Positions 8,733 through 17,433 of a DNA stretch of 46,391 nt are shown here, piece by piece (the first letter of the stretch is position 1; every line of letters begins with the position of its first letter). The position numbers and the translations under genes are program-made. The notes beneath the pieces were generated by a model that was given only the letters and a program-made list of their open reading frames with translations, searched no databases and was not told where the DNA came from. The stretch comes from UBA11889 sp002313255. GTDB taxonomy: Bacteria > Pseudomonadota > Gammaproteobacteria > Pseudomonadales > Azotimanducaceae. The stretch lies in assembly GCA_913045265.1 (NCBI GenBank), contig CAJWQX010000025.1, forward strand, positions 1 to 46,391, written 5' to 3'.

Positions 8733-9506
8733 ATGAGCACTTATACGTCGATCGCACGAAATTTTTCGGAAGAAAGCGAAAACCGAATGCACAGCAACGT
8801 CGAAGCGCAGCACTACGGTTTCGACGGCGCTTTGGTTCCGGGCGTCGCGGTATTTGGCCACATGAGCTACCCGCTCGTGAAACAACTCGGTGAATCCTGG
8901 CTAAACGATTACTGGACCTCAATCCGGCTGGCGAAACCCGCCTACCACGATGATCGCCTCATCATGGAACACGAGCAGGACGGGGACGATCACAGGGTAC
9001 GCTGTATTGCTCGCGACGATGTTCTTATCGCCGAGATGGTTTCATCGCCAAGCGACGATGCCATCGATCCAATTGCGACCGCAACACCGGGCCAGGAATC
9101 CGGTAGTCGTAACGAAATAAAATGGGACGACATTCACATCGGCGAAGCTTTCCCAGCGTGGACCTGGACACCGGACGAGGCGGAGAACGACGCGTACGCG
9201 ATGCAGGTCGACGATACATTGCCCCTTTATGCCGACGGTATTTTGCACCCCCACGCGCTACTCAGCATGGCCAACCGATCATTCAGCCGTCGCTACATAC
9301 TTCCCGCGTGGCTGCATGTGGGATCGGAGGTATCGTTTCGGAGGACTCTGCACGTCGGGGACACGGTAGAAATTCGAACGGTACCTGTCGAAAAGTGGAA
9401 AAAGAAGGGCCACGAGTTCGTGGATCTTTATTTGTCCTATCTTGTCGACGGCGAGGTAGCAGTTGAAATCAAGCATACGTCCATCTACAAGATTGCGGTT
9501 AGGTAA
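8733..9506 (+). CDS. Double hotdog-fold (MaoC-like) protein with altered active site
   Basis: A 257-residue protein with two MaoC-like halves. The first half opens with ENRMHSNVEAQHYGFDGALV (residues 16-35), which lines up with the hydratase pattern D-x-N-P-x-H followed by a Gly-Phe and a P/H-G turn, but with Ser in place of the catalytic Asp and Arg in place of Pro; His20 is kept. The second half contains HPHALLSMANR and VSFRRTLHVGDTVEIRT, the usual strand following the hotdog helix. It follows the quinone reductase gene by 96 bases in the same direction. It may be a dehydratase variant, a thioesterase-like enzyme or a CoA-ester-binding protein. Confidence 0.68.
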   Translation: MSTYTSIARNFSEESENRMHSNVEAQHYGFDGALVPGVAVFGHMSYPLVKQLGESWLNDYWTSIRLAKPAYHDDRLIMEHEQDGDDHRVRCIARDDVLIAEMVSSPSDDAIDPIATATPGQESGSRNEIKWDDIHIGEAFPAWTWTPDEAENDAYAMQVDDTLPLYADGILHPHALLSMANRSFSRRYILPAWLHVGSEVSFRRTLHVGDTVEIRTVPVEKWKKKGHEFVDLYLSYLVDGEVAVEIKHTSIYKIAVR

Positions 9507-9662
9507 ACAAACGGGTCGGTCGTGAGCACTGGCCATCCCCTCCAAGGAAGTCGACCACTAAGCAACCGATAATCTATCCAATGTGCTGCAGCGCGCCCGG
9601 GAGCTTTTCTGACACCTCAGTCATTTGGAACCGATTCCGCATCACGCGTATTTTCGCGATAT

Positions 9663-10499
9663 TCACACCAGCGCCGCCTGCAGCAGCTTCATCGCCTCGG
9701 CGTGGATGGCTGGATCCCCGGCTGCAATAACGCGGCCTCCCTGATTAGCATCGCCTCCCTCCCAAGTTGTAACGACGCCACCAGCGCCTTCGATAATTGG
9801 GATCATTGGCTGAATGTCGTACGGTTTGAGCGATGCTTCGATACCGATATCCAGTTGCCCCATGGCAACCATCGCAAACACATAGCAATCACCTCCAAAC
9901 CGGGTAAAGAGCACTTCGTTTCTTAATCGCGTGAGGCCCTCCAGTTCTTCTGCTCGGCGATAGAATTCGGGCCCCGTCGTCCCCATGACAGCGTCGGCCA
10001 AGGTCTTACATCGGCGTGTTCGGATAGTCGTTTGGTTTTTTCCATGACGATATCCCGCTTCTGTTGAAATACCCCAGAACAATTCGTCTGCGAACGGCTG
10101 ATACATCGTGCCGATAATCGGCCTCATCCCGTCAGACAACCCAAGCAGCGTGCCCCAATGCAACATCCCGGTCATAAACGCGCGCGTACCATCAATAGGG
10201 TCAATGACCCAAGTCAAACCGTTACCCGGTTGATCGCCGTACTCTTCCCCGACAATACCGTGCGCTGGATATTGTCTAGTAATTGCATCGCGCATCACAC
10301 GCTCGACTTTTTTATCAACATCTGTCACGGGATCAAACCCATGACCCGTGGATTTATCGTCAACCGAAAGATCGGTTCGGAATCGCGAAAGTAATTCCTT
10401 ACCGACCTGTCGTACGAGGGATTGTGCGAATCGAAGATATTCGGCGATGTCATCTGTGGACACCGCGACCGCATTCGAATTTATGCGCTCCTCTGCCAT
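9663..10499 (-). CDS. hisN: Inositol monophosphatase-family phosphatase, HisN (histidinol-phosphatase) type
   Basis: Mg2+-dependent cytoplasmic phosphatase, 278 residues from ATG 10499 (a GTG three bases earlier is possible). Metal-site motifs are present in order: GEEYG (84-88), WVIDPIDGTRAF (97-108), and a third site read as PYDIQPMIPIIEGAGG, where the aspartate is kept. The FGGDCYVFAMVAMGQLDIGI segment is typical of the HisN subgroup that completes histidine biosynthesis by dephosphorylating histidinol phosphate. No other his genes are nearby, so inositol or other sugar phosphates are alternatives. It is divergent from the amidase at 10619. Confidence 0.82.
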   Translation of the reverse strand: MAEERINSNAVAVSTDDIAEYLRFAQSLVRQVGKELLSRFRTDLSVDDKSTGHGFDPVTDVDKKVERVMRDAITRQYPAHGIVGEEYGDQPGNGLTWVIDPIDGTRAFMTGMLHWGTLLGLSDGMRPIIGTMYQPFADELFWGISTEAGYRHGKNQTTIRTRRCKTLADAVMGTTGPEFYRRAEELEGLTRLRNEVLFTRFGGDCYVFAMVAMGQLDIGIEASLKPYDIQPMIPIIEGAGGVVTTWEGGDANQGGRVIAAGDPAIHAEAMKLLQAALV

Positions 10500-10618
10500 C
10501 ACCCGATTATTTCACAGCCACTCCGACATACGCCAAGCATGAAGCTCGTTAGCGGACTGCGATCCTTGATTAAATGTTAACCGCCGGTCACAGTCGCACG
10601 TTCCAATAGGGGATCCCA

Positions 10619-12070
10619 ATGTCCGAACTAGCGTTCCTTTCTGCTACTCAGTTGGCGGCTAAGATCAGGTTACGGGAAATTTCCAGTGAAGAGTTACTTC
10701 GCCTTTATTTCGAGCGTATCGACCGCTACAACGGCGACTTGAATGCCATCGTGGTCCAACGTCGCGATGAAGCCGTCGCCGCCGCGAAAAAAGCGGACCA
10801 AGAGCTTGCTAAAGGCACCGAACAACTAGGTGCCCTTCATGGCGTCCCCATGACGGTCAAAGAATCTTACGGCGTAGCCGGAACTCCGTCGACGTGGGGC
10901 ATCCCAGAAATGATAGATAATGTCGTCGAATCCGACGCGCTTCCAATACAACGATTGAAGGCCGCGGGTGCCATCATTTTTGGAAAAACAAACGTCCCTA
11001 TCCGACTCGCCGACTTTCAAAGCTACAACGACATCTATGGCACAACGAACAATCCATGGGACAGAACTCGGGGACCCGGTGGCTCATCGGGTGGATCCGC
11101 CGCCGCGTTAGCGGCCGGCCTGACCGGTCTCGAGACTGGTTCGGATATCGGTGGATCGATACGAAACCCGGCCCACTATTGCGGAGTATTTGGCCACAAA
11201 CCCACCTGGGGCCTGCTACCACCCCGCGGTCATGCCATGCCAGGTGTATTGAGTCCTTCCGATATCTCCGTCATCGGGCCGCTTGCGCGTTCCGCCACCG
11301 ACCTGAAAACGGCCGTCCTGACGATGGGGGGGCCGGACGAGATCGCGGCGAGAGGCCAATCACTCAATTTGCCGCGACTCGAAAAAAAACCAGGATCCAT
11401 GAAGGTTGCTGTTTGGCGCGACGATGAAATGGCACCGGTCGCCAAGGAGGTGTCCGAACGCGTTGACCTTGTCGCGCAAACACTCGCCGGCCTAGGCGCC
11501 AAGATCGATTTCGATGCGCGTCCCGGTTTTACCGCACAACATTCTGACTTCGTTTATCGCAATCTGCTACAGGCGACTATGTCGGCGCGCCTTTCCGACC
11601 AACAGTACGCACACGCGTTAGACAGTGTTGCCGCCCTCGATTCTGAAGACAAAAGTACCGAAGCGAGCGTGCGACGTTCTCAAGTAGCACGCTTTCGGGA
11701 ATGGAATGCATTGAATGAACAACGAACGCATCTGCGTTGGGCATGGCACGATTTCTTTAACGAATACGATGTACTTCTTACGCCGGTTATGGCAACGGCC
11801 GCATTTCCTCATGACCATCGACCCATGCGTGAGCGAAAAATCCAAGTGGATAACTCGCCGCAGGATTATGGAACGCAGGTGTTTTGGTCCGGCCTCACGT
11901 GCGGCTCTTACCTCCCGTCAACCGTTATTCCGACCGGTCTCAATGACCAAGGGTTGCCGATAGGCATTCAAATTGCCGGGCCAGAATACGGTGATCTCAT
12001 CACGATCGGGGTAGCAGAACTGCTCGAACAAGAAGGCTTTACTTTCACTCCGGCACCCGACTTTTTGTGA
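10619..12070 (+). CDS. Amidase signature family hydrolase
   Basis: A 483-residue amidohydrolase using the Ser-cisSer-Lys triad: Lys81 in PMTVKESYG, the cis-Ser within GGSSGGSAAALAAG (about 154-167) and the nucleophile Ser180 in GSDIGGSIRNPA. Starts at ATG 10619 behind AGGGG. It hydrolyses amide or carbamoyl bonds of an unknown substrate; GatA function is unlikely because gatB and gatC are not adjacent and the C-terminus differs. Its last four bases overlap the GTG start of the diphosphomevalonate decarboxylase gene (GTGA), so it forms the head of the mevalonate gene cluster. Confidence 0.92.
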   Translation: MSELAFLSATQLAAKIRLREISSEELLRLYFERIDRYNGDLNAIVVQRRDEAVAAAKKADQELAKGTEQLGALHGVPMTVKESYGVAGTPSTWGIPEMIDNVVESDALPIQRLKAAGAIIFGKTNVPIRLADFQSYNDIYGTTNNPWDRTRGPGGSSGGSAAALAAGLTGLETGSDIGGSIRNPAHYCGVFGHKPTWGLLPPRGHAMPGVLSPSDISVIGPLARSATDLKTAVLTMGGPDEIAARGQSLNLPRLEKKPGSMKVAVWRDDEMAPVAKEVSERVDLVAQTLAGLGAKIDFDARPGFTAQHSDFVYRNLLQATMSARLSDQQYAHALDSVAALDSEDKSTEASVRRSQVARFREWNALNEQRTHLRWAWHDFFNEYDVLLTPVMATAAFPHDHRPMRERKIQVDNSPQDYGTQVFWSGLTCGSYLPSTVIPTGLNDQGLPIGIQIAGPEYGDLITIGVAELLEQEGFTFTPAPDFL

Positions 12071-13020
12071 ACCAAGCGACAGCGTTAGCGCATCCGAATA
12101 TTGCCCTGGTTAAATATTGGGGAAAGCGAGCTGGCAAAACCAATATCCCGGCAACACCTTCACTGTCCATCACACTCGATACCTTAGTTACGCAAACGTC
12201 GGTACGAGAGTCTGAACAAGACCAAATCGAGATCGACGGTACCGTTGTGTCGGACAAGAAAATCGAAGATTTCCTCATTCAGTTGCGTGCCGCCTATTCT
12301 CTGCCACCGCTGTCGATTGAGTCGTTCAGCAACTTCCCCGCCAGCGCCGGTTTAGCGTCATCCGCTTCAGGATTCGCAGCGCTCCTGACCGCTATAGACG
12401 CCGCCTTTAGACTCGAGATGAGTACGTCCGAGCGCTCGATATGGGCCCGGAGAGGCTCAGGATCCGCTGCCCGGTCGATTTTCGGTGGTTTCGCTAGTCT
12501 GGAAGAAGAAAACGGGGATTGGTGTGCGCGAAACGTGCTCCCCATGGAGGCCTGGCCGTTGAAAGTCGTCATTGCCATCACATCTGAAACGGCAAAGAAC
12601 GTAGGGTCCACTGAGGGCATGGAGCGTTCCGAACAGACGTCCCCCTATTTCGGTGCTTGGACAGAGTCGACGAAGTCGGATCATGCCGCGGCTCTATTAG
12701 CGGTTTCCCAACGAGACTTTTCGCGGCTCGCGAGCATTGCGGAATCCAGTTGTCTAAAAATGCACGCGCTGATGTTGTCATCGCAACCACCCTTGTCCTA
12801 TTGGAATGGGGCGACGGTTGAGACTATCGCCGCGGTGCGCGAGCTTCAGGGCGCAGGGGTACGCGTGTTCTTCACGATCGACGCTGGGCCACAGGTTAAG
12901 GCTCTATGTCAAGAAGATGCCACCGACGTCGTCGCCGAGCGGCTCGCGAGTGTGCCTGGCGTATTGAGAACTCTGGTTTGTGGGCTCGGGCCCGGCGCTT
13001 ATGTCGATCAACCGCGTTGA
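12067..13020 (+). CDS. mvaD: Diphosphomevalonate decarboxylase
   Basis: GHMP-superfamily enzyme of 317 residues that converts mevalonate 5-diphosphate plus ATP to isopentenyl diphosphate, CO2, ADP and phosphate. The N-terminus HPNIALVKYWGKR, the substrate motif ARRGSGSAARSIFGGF (127-142), the ATP-binding loop ASAGLASSASGFAAL (92-106), MHALMLSSQPPLSYW (232-246) and the catalytic aspartate in FFTIDAGPQVK (D272) are all in place. Starts at GTG 12067, overlapping the amidase stop by four bases. The next gene starts inside its end. This is the last step of the classical mevalonate pathway, so the cluster is expected to make isoprenoid precursor. Confidence 0.95.
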   Translation: MNQATALAHPNIALVKYWGKRAGKTNIPATPSLSITLDTLVTQTSVRESEQDQIEIDGTVVSDKKIEDFLIQLRAAYSLPPLSIESFSNFPASAGLASSASGFAALLTAIDAAFRLEMSTSERSIWARRGSGSAARSIFGGFASLEEENGDWCARNVLPMEAWPLKVVIAITSETAKNVGSTEGMERSEQTSPYFGAWTESTKSDHAAALLAVSQRDFSRLASIAESSCLKMHALMLSSQPPLSYWNGATVETIAAVRELQGAGVRVFFTIDAGPQVKALCQEDATDVVAERLASVPGVLRTLVCGLGPGAYVDQPR

Positions 13021-13972
13021 ATCCAGTGCCCCGGGCAAGCTCGTTTTATCCGGCGAATACGCCGTACTGGCCGGTGCAAAGGCACTCGTTGCTGCAGTGG
13101 ATCGACGAGTCGTATGTTTGCTGCATCGACGGAACGAAGCCGACTGGTCGTTTAAGAGCAGGGGTTACTTTTTCGAGTCGTCCCACACGGTGGACGAACT
13201 CTTCCGTGACTTGCCCGACGAAGACCCTGCTCGTTTCATCGCGCATCTGTCGACACCCAATGCCCTGCCTCGTCACGCAGCGGTGACCATCGACTCGTCG
13301 CCCTTCTACCTCCACAAACAAAAACTTGGGATCGGATCGAGCGCCGCCGTGACGGTAGCACTAGGTAATGCCCTTGCCGCGCTCGACGGACACGAAATGG
13401 GTGTTGAGCGACTGCAACAGGCCCATCGTACCTTTCAGCGCGGTGTCGGTAGCGGCCTGGACGTTGCTGCCGCATACCGTGGCGGTGTCATCCTGTATCA
13501 GAATAACCAAGCCGAAACACATGGTATCGACCCAAATGTGCACTATGGCTTCGTTTTTGCCGGGGAGAGCACTCAAACGCCTCGCATGATTGCTCGGTTT
13601 AACGAATGGCGTGGCGAAACGACCCCGACCAGTTTGGCCGAGCTAGTCTCCACAGCCAACGGAGTTGTGGAGGCATCCCTGCAAGCAAATGCCTTCATGT
13701 CCTGCATGAAAGACTACATCGGCGCATTAGTGCAGTTGGACCAAGATGCGCAAATCGGTATTTTCGGTCCCGGTCACAAAGCTGCAATGGGTCTTGCCGA
13801 AAGGCACGGCGTACTCTATAAACCCTGCGGGGCTGGGGGCGGTGATATGGGCGTTGCCTTTAGCACCGAGGACGGAGCGTTGACGAGGTTTAAGCGCGAC
13901 GTCGAGGAACAGGGTCTAAACGTAGTACGGCTGGAGATTGCAGACGATGGCGTCCAAGTCCGAACAGGATAA
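13001..13972 (+). CDS. Phosphomevalonate kinase (GHMP kinase)
   Basis: A 323-residue GHMP kinase, read as the enzyme making mevalonate 5-diphosphate. Motifs from the N-terminus: APGKLVLSGEYAVLAG (10-25), GIGSSAAVTVALG (110-122), GSGLDVAAAYRGG (150-162) and KPCGAGGGDMGVAF (274-287); the first and last are the form seen in phosphomevalonate kinases rather than mevalonate kinases. I choose ATG 13001; a GTG at 12980 would add seven residues. It overlaps mvaD by 20 bases and the fusion gene by 26, so the three are surely one operon. Assignment as PMK rests on motif style plus the fact that the other two kinase steps are accounted for by neighbours. Confidence 0.88.
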   Translation: MSINRVESSAPGKLVLSGEYAVLAGAKALVAAVDRRVVCLLHRRNEADWSFKSRGYFFESSHTVDELFRDLPDEDPARFIAHLSTPNALPRHAAVTIDSSPFYLHKQKLGIGSSAAVTVALGNALAALDGHEMGVERLQQAHRTFQRGVGSGLDVAAAYRGGVILYQNNQAETHGIDPNVHYGFVFAGESTQTPRMIARFNEWRGETTPTSLAELVSTANGVVEASLQANAFMSCMKDYIGALVQLDQDAQIGIFGPGHKAAMGLAERHGVLYKPCGAGGGDMGVAFSTEDGALTRFKRDVEEQGLNVVRLEIADDGVQVRTG

Positions 13973-16193
13973 TAGCTCCAGAATCCCCAATTTCTTCAAA
14001 CTCGACGTTAAGGAACGCGTTCGCGCCTTGCATCAACGGGGGCTTATCACCGATAGCGATCTTCGCGCTCTCGAAACCAGCGATCACACACTAAAGCTCC
14101 ATATCGCCGACAAGATGATCGAGAACGTAATTGGCGTACTCGGATTACCCGTGGGCCTTGGGCTCAATTTCTTAGTCAACGGCAAAGACTACGTCGTTCC
14201 GTTGTCCATCGAGGAACCCTCAATCGTGGCTGGACTTTCTGGTGCTGCTCGCACCGCTCGTCTATCCGGTGGATTTGAAGCGCGCACGACTGACCCAATC
14301 CTTATCGGCCAGGTTCAAGTTGTAAACCTCGATGACCCCGAAAGACGAAAACAAGAACTTCTCGACCGTTCAGAAGAAATTCTCAACTTGGCAAACAGCT
14401 TGCATCCAAAAATGCTGGCACGCGGCGGCGGAGCCAAAGACATCGAAGTATTTTTACATCAAGCACCAGAAGACGGCCGACAGATGCTAGTCCTGCACTT
14501 ATTGGTCGATACACGAGACGCAATGGGCGCCAACGTTGTTAACGGTATGTGCGAAGGAGTCGCATCCCTCATCGAAACGATTTCAGGTGGAAAAGTCTTT
14601 CTCCGCATACTTTCCAACTTGACTGATCGGGCTCTGGTTCGCGTCCGCACTCAAATTCCCGTCCAAAATCTTCAGGTCAAAGGGTTTTCTGGGGAACAGG
14701 TTCGAGACGGGATCATACTCGCCAACGATCTAGCCCGAGTCGATCCGTACCGGGCCACCACGCACAATAAAGGCATTATGAACGGAGTCGATGCCGTCGC
14801 AATCGCCACCGGTAACGATTTCCGAGCGATCGAGGCCGCCGCTCACGCCTATGCGGCTCGCGATGGCCAATACCGTGCTTTGACTCGTTGGTACCGTAGC
14901 GATGAAGGAGATCTTATCGGCGAAATCGAAATGCCCATGAAAGTCGGGACGGTGGGTGGATCGTTAGAAACCAACCCTACCGTACGAATCAACCATCGGT
15001 TGTTGGGATCACCCAACGCGGCCGAACTGGCCAGCGTCATGGGTGCGGTAGGACTTGCCCAAAATTACGCCGCACTTCGATCACTGACCACCGCGGGTAT
15101 CCAACAAAACCACATGACGTTACATGCTCGCAGCGTCGCGTCAACCGCCCAAGTACCCGAAGAACACTTTGATACCGTGGTCGACGCGCTCATTGAAAGC
15201 GGCGACATCAAAGTATGGAACGCGCAGGAAATCCTCAAACGGCTGCAAAACAACACCGCCGTCGCCCAAGGCACTGAACCCCGAAGTTACGCCAGTGGAA
15301 AAATCATCCTCCTAGGCGAACACGCGGTTGTGTACGGTCGACCCGCTCTCGCGGCGCCCATACCACTGGCAGTCGAAGCGCGCGTGGTCGATTCGGCAGA
15401 TACTGTTCTCTTAATTCCTCGTTGGGGGATCGAGCAGCGCGTTCCGCCGATGTCAGAAAACCCGCAAGGAGTCACAGGAATCCTGGCACTACTTTTGGAG
15501 CGATTAGATTTAGCGTCCCGAGCACTCACTATTGAAGCCTTCCCCAACGTACCGCGCGCCATGGGCCTCGGTGGGTCGTCTGCCCTCGCCGTTGCCGTGA
15601 TAAGAGCACTTTCCGATCATTTCAAGCTTGATCTCAGCAACGAACGCGTCAACGAACTTGCATTCGAATGCGAGAGAGCGGCACATGGCACACCGTCCGG
15701 AGTTGACAACACCATTGCTACCTACGGATCCACCCTACTATTCGAAAACAACGGGTCGCCATCGTTCCAAGAAGTTCGTCCTGCAGGCAGCGTTTCGATC
15801 GCAATCGGTATTTCGGGAAAAGAAAGTTTGACGGCAACAACCGTCGCGCAAGTACGGAAAGCGTGGGAACGACAACCCGAACGCTACGAGCGTATTTTCG
15901 ATCAGATTGGTGATTTGACCCGAGCCGGTACCGAAGCGCTGCAAGATGGGGCTTATCAGGAGCTTGGCGAACTGATGAACCTCTGTCAGGGCTACCTCAA
16001 TGCACTCCAAGTATCGACACCAGAACTTGAAGAACTCATACACATCGCGCGGAGGCGCGGCGCGGTCGGTGCCAAACTCACCGGCGGCGGCGGAGGCGGC
16101 AGCGTTATCGCTCTATGTCCCGATGGCGCTGACGACGTCGTCGACGCAATGCAAAATTCAGGTTTCGAAGCGCTCTCTTTCGAACTGGCTTAA
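13947..16193 (+). CDS. HMG-CoA reductase (class II) fused to mevalonate kinase
   Basis: One 748-residue open frame holds two complete enzymes. Residues about 10-435 are a class II HMG-CoA reductase: MIENVIGVLGLPVGLGLNF, the catalytic Glu in EEPSIVA (89/90), DAMGANVVN (191-199), Lys275 in HNKGIMNG, Asp291 in TGNDFRA, GTVGG (334-338) and His389 in QQNHMTLHAR. Lys-Asp and Asp-His spacings (16 and 98) equal those I recall for Pseudomonas mevalonii HMGR. Residues about 445-748 are a mevalonate kinase: SGKIILLGEHAVVYGRPALA, GLGGSSA (540-546), HGTPSGVDN with the catalytic Asp587, and KLTGGGGGGS. The start is ATG 13947 with GGAG ten bases upstream (TTG 13938 possible). The product should carry HMG-CoA to phosphomevalonate. 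The linker is only about 10-15 residues. Confidence 0.93.
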   Translation: MASKSEQDNSSRIPNFFKLDVKERVRALHQRGLITDSDLRALETSDHTLKLHIADKMIENVIGVLGLPVGLGLNFLVNGKDYVVPLSIEEPSIVAGLSGAARTARLSGGFEARTTDPILIGQVQVVNLDDPERRKQELLDRSEEILNLANSLHPKMLARGGGAKDIEVFLHQAPEDGRQMLVLHLLVDTRDAMGANVVNGMCEGVASLIETISGGKVFLRILSNLTDRALVRVRTQIPVQNLQVKGFSGEQVRDGIILANDLARVDPYRATTHNKGIMNGVDAVAIATGNDFRAIEAAAHAYAARDGQYRALTRWYRSDEGDLIGEIEMPMKVGTVGGSLETNPTVRINHRLLGSPNAAELASVMGAVGLAQNYAALRSLTTAGIQQNHMTLHARSVASTAQVPEEHFDTVVDALIESGDIKVWNAQEILKRLQNNTAVAQGTEPRSYASGKIILLGEHAVVYGRPALAAPIPLAVEARVVDSADTVLLIPRWGIEQRVPPMSENPQGVTGILALLLERLDLASRALTIEAFPNVPRAMGLGGSSALAVAVIRALSDHFKLDLSNERVNELAFECERAAHGTPSGVDNTIATYGSTLLFENNGSPSFQEVRPAGSVSIAIGISGKESLTATTVAQVRKAWERQPERYERIFDQIGDLTRAGTEALQDGAYQELGELMNLCQGYLNALQVSTPELEELIHIARRRGAVGAKLTGGGGGGSVIALCPDGADDVVDAMQNSGFEALSFELA

Positions 16194-16273
16194 CCTGACC
16201 GTCCGGTTGCCAAGCAATATCAGGCAGGGTCAAACTCAACCGCCCTTTTCCACGTGTCCTTGAGGAAATAGTT

Positions 16274-17371
16274 ATGCCAACGCACGCGCAGGTAGTGGTC
16301 TTACCCCAAGAAACAGGACCTTTGCAGATCCAGGACGTCGTCTTACCCGACCCCGGTCCGACTCAAGTCGTCGTCCAACAATACGCATCAGGCGTTTGTC
16401 ACTCGCAACTTCATCAGATGCATCGGCCCCGCAAGAGTCCGGTACTTCTCGGTCATGAATCGACCGGGATCGTTATCGGAAAAGGCACCGACGTTACTCA
16501 TCTCGACGAAGGCGACACGGTGCTGGTGACGTGGGTTCCACGCGACGCCGCAAACGCAGACACGACACCTTCTGCTGCGATTCTAGATGTCGATGGTGGA
16601 CAGGCTATTTCTCCGAATGTCTTTACGTGGGCGGATCACACCATTGCCGATCAACAATACGTGGTCAAAGCTGACGCTTCGATCAAGAAAGATGTTACCG
16701 CCATCATAGGATGTGCCGTCATGACCGGTGCGGGTGCGGTCATCAACACCGCGAACGTTCAGAAAGGCAATAGTGTGGCAATCTTTGGCGTCGGCGGCGT
16801 TGGTTTGTCTGCGGTGGTCGGAGCCAGAATGCGCGGCGCGGACCCCATCATCGCGGTCGATCTTGACGATGAAAAACTGGCATTTGCCAAGCGTTTCGGT
16901 GCGACTCACGGAATTAATGCGAGCCAAGTCGATGCGATCGCGGCGATCCACGAATTAACGGGAAAGCCCGAACAAACATCCTTTGCGCATCGGCCCGTGA
17001 CCGGTGTCGATTTCGCGTTCGACTGCATCGGCCTCAAACAGACCATGGAACAGATCGTTCCTGCTTGTCGCGGCGGACACTTTGGCGCTTGTCAGGGGGG
17101 AACGGCCGTCCTTGTTGGCGTCCCGTCTACTACGGTCGAACTGAACGCTATAGAAATCCTGGTGCAAGAGAAGCAGTTCCGCGGCAGTATTGGGGGTTCC
17201 TGTTCCCCTGACCACGACTTTCCGATGTTTCTCGATTGGCACGCGAACGGCGATCTCGACCTGGAGTCCATGGTGACCGAGCGTTTCTCCATCGACGCCA
17301 TTAACGAAGCAACCACGGCACTCGAAGAGGGTCGTATTTCAGGCCGAGCAATACTGGAGTTTCAACACTGA
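16274..17371 (+). CDS. Zinc-dependent alcohol dehydrogenase, MDR family
   Basis: A 365-residue medium-chain dehydrogenase. Catalytic zinc ligands are visible as Cys42 (ASGVCHSQLH), His61 (LLGHEST) and a third Cys in AIIGCAVMTGAGAV; the NAD-binding loop is IFGVGGVGLSAVVGA. The four-cysteine structural zinc loop of class I/III enzymes is missing, replaced by an Asp-rich stretch after VTWVPRDAANAD. This resembles the N,N-dimethyl-4-nitrosoaniline-dependent or Rxyl_3153-type alcohol dehydrogenases. It lies 80 bases after the mevalonate operon in the same direction and may be co-transcribed; a role with an isoprenoid alcohol is conceivable but unsupported. Confidence 0.88.
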   Translation: MPTHAQVVVLPQETGPLQIQDVVLPDPGPTQVVVQQYASGVCHSQLHQMHRPRKSPVLLGHESTGIVIGKGTDVTHLDEGDTVLVTWVPRDAANADTTPSAAILDVDGGQAISPNVFTWADHTIADQQYVVKADASIKKDVTAIIGCAVMTGAGAVINTANVQKGNSVAIFGVGGVGLSAVVGARMRGADPIIAVDLDDEKLAFAKRFGATHGINASQVDAIAAIHELTGKPEQTSFAHRPVTGVDFAFDCIGLKQTMEQIVPACRGGHFGACQGGTAVLVGVPSTTVELNAIEILVQEKQFRGSIGGSCSPDHDFPMFLDWHANGDLDLESMVTERFSIDAINEATTALEEGRISGRAILEFQH

Positions 17372-17433
17372 CGTGCAATCCAACCGATTCCGAATAGTCC
17401 AACCCACAACCCTACTTTCCGGTTAATCGTTAA

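Noticed and set aside
16080..16104. GGC-rich repeat as a microsatellite
   Set aside because: It encodes the conserved Gly-rich loop of mevalonate kinase.
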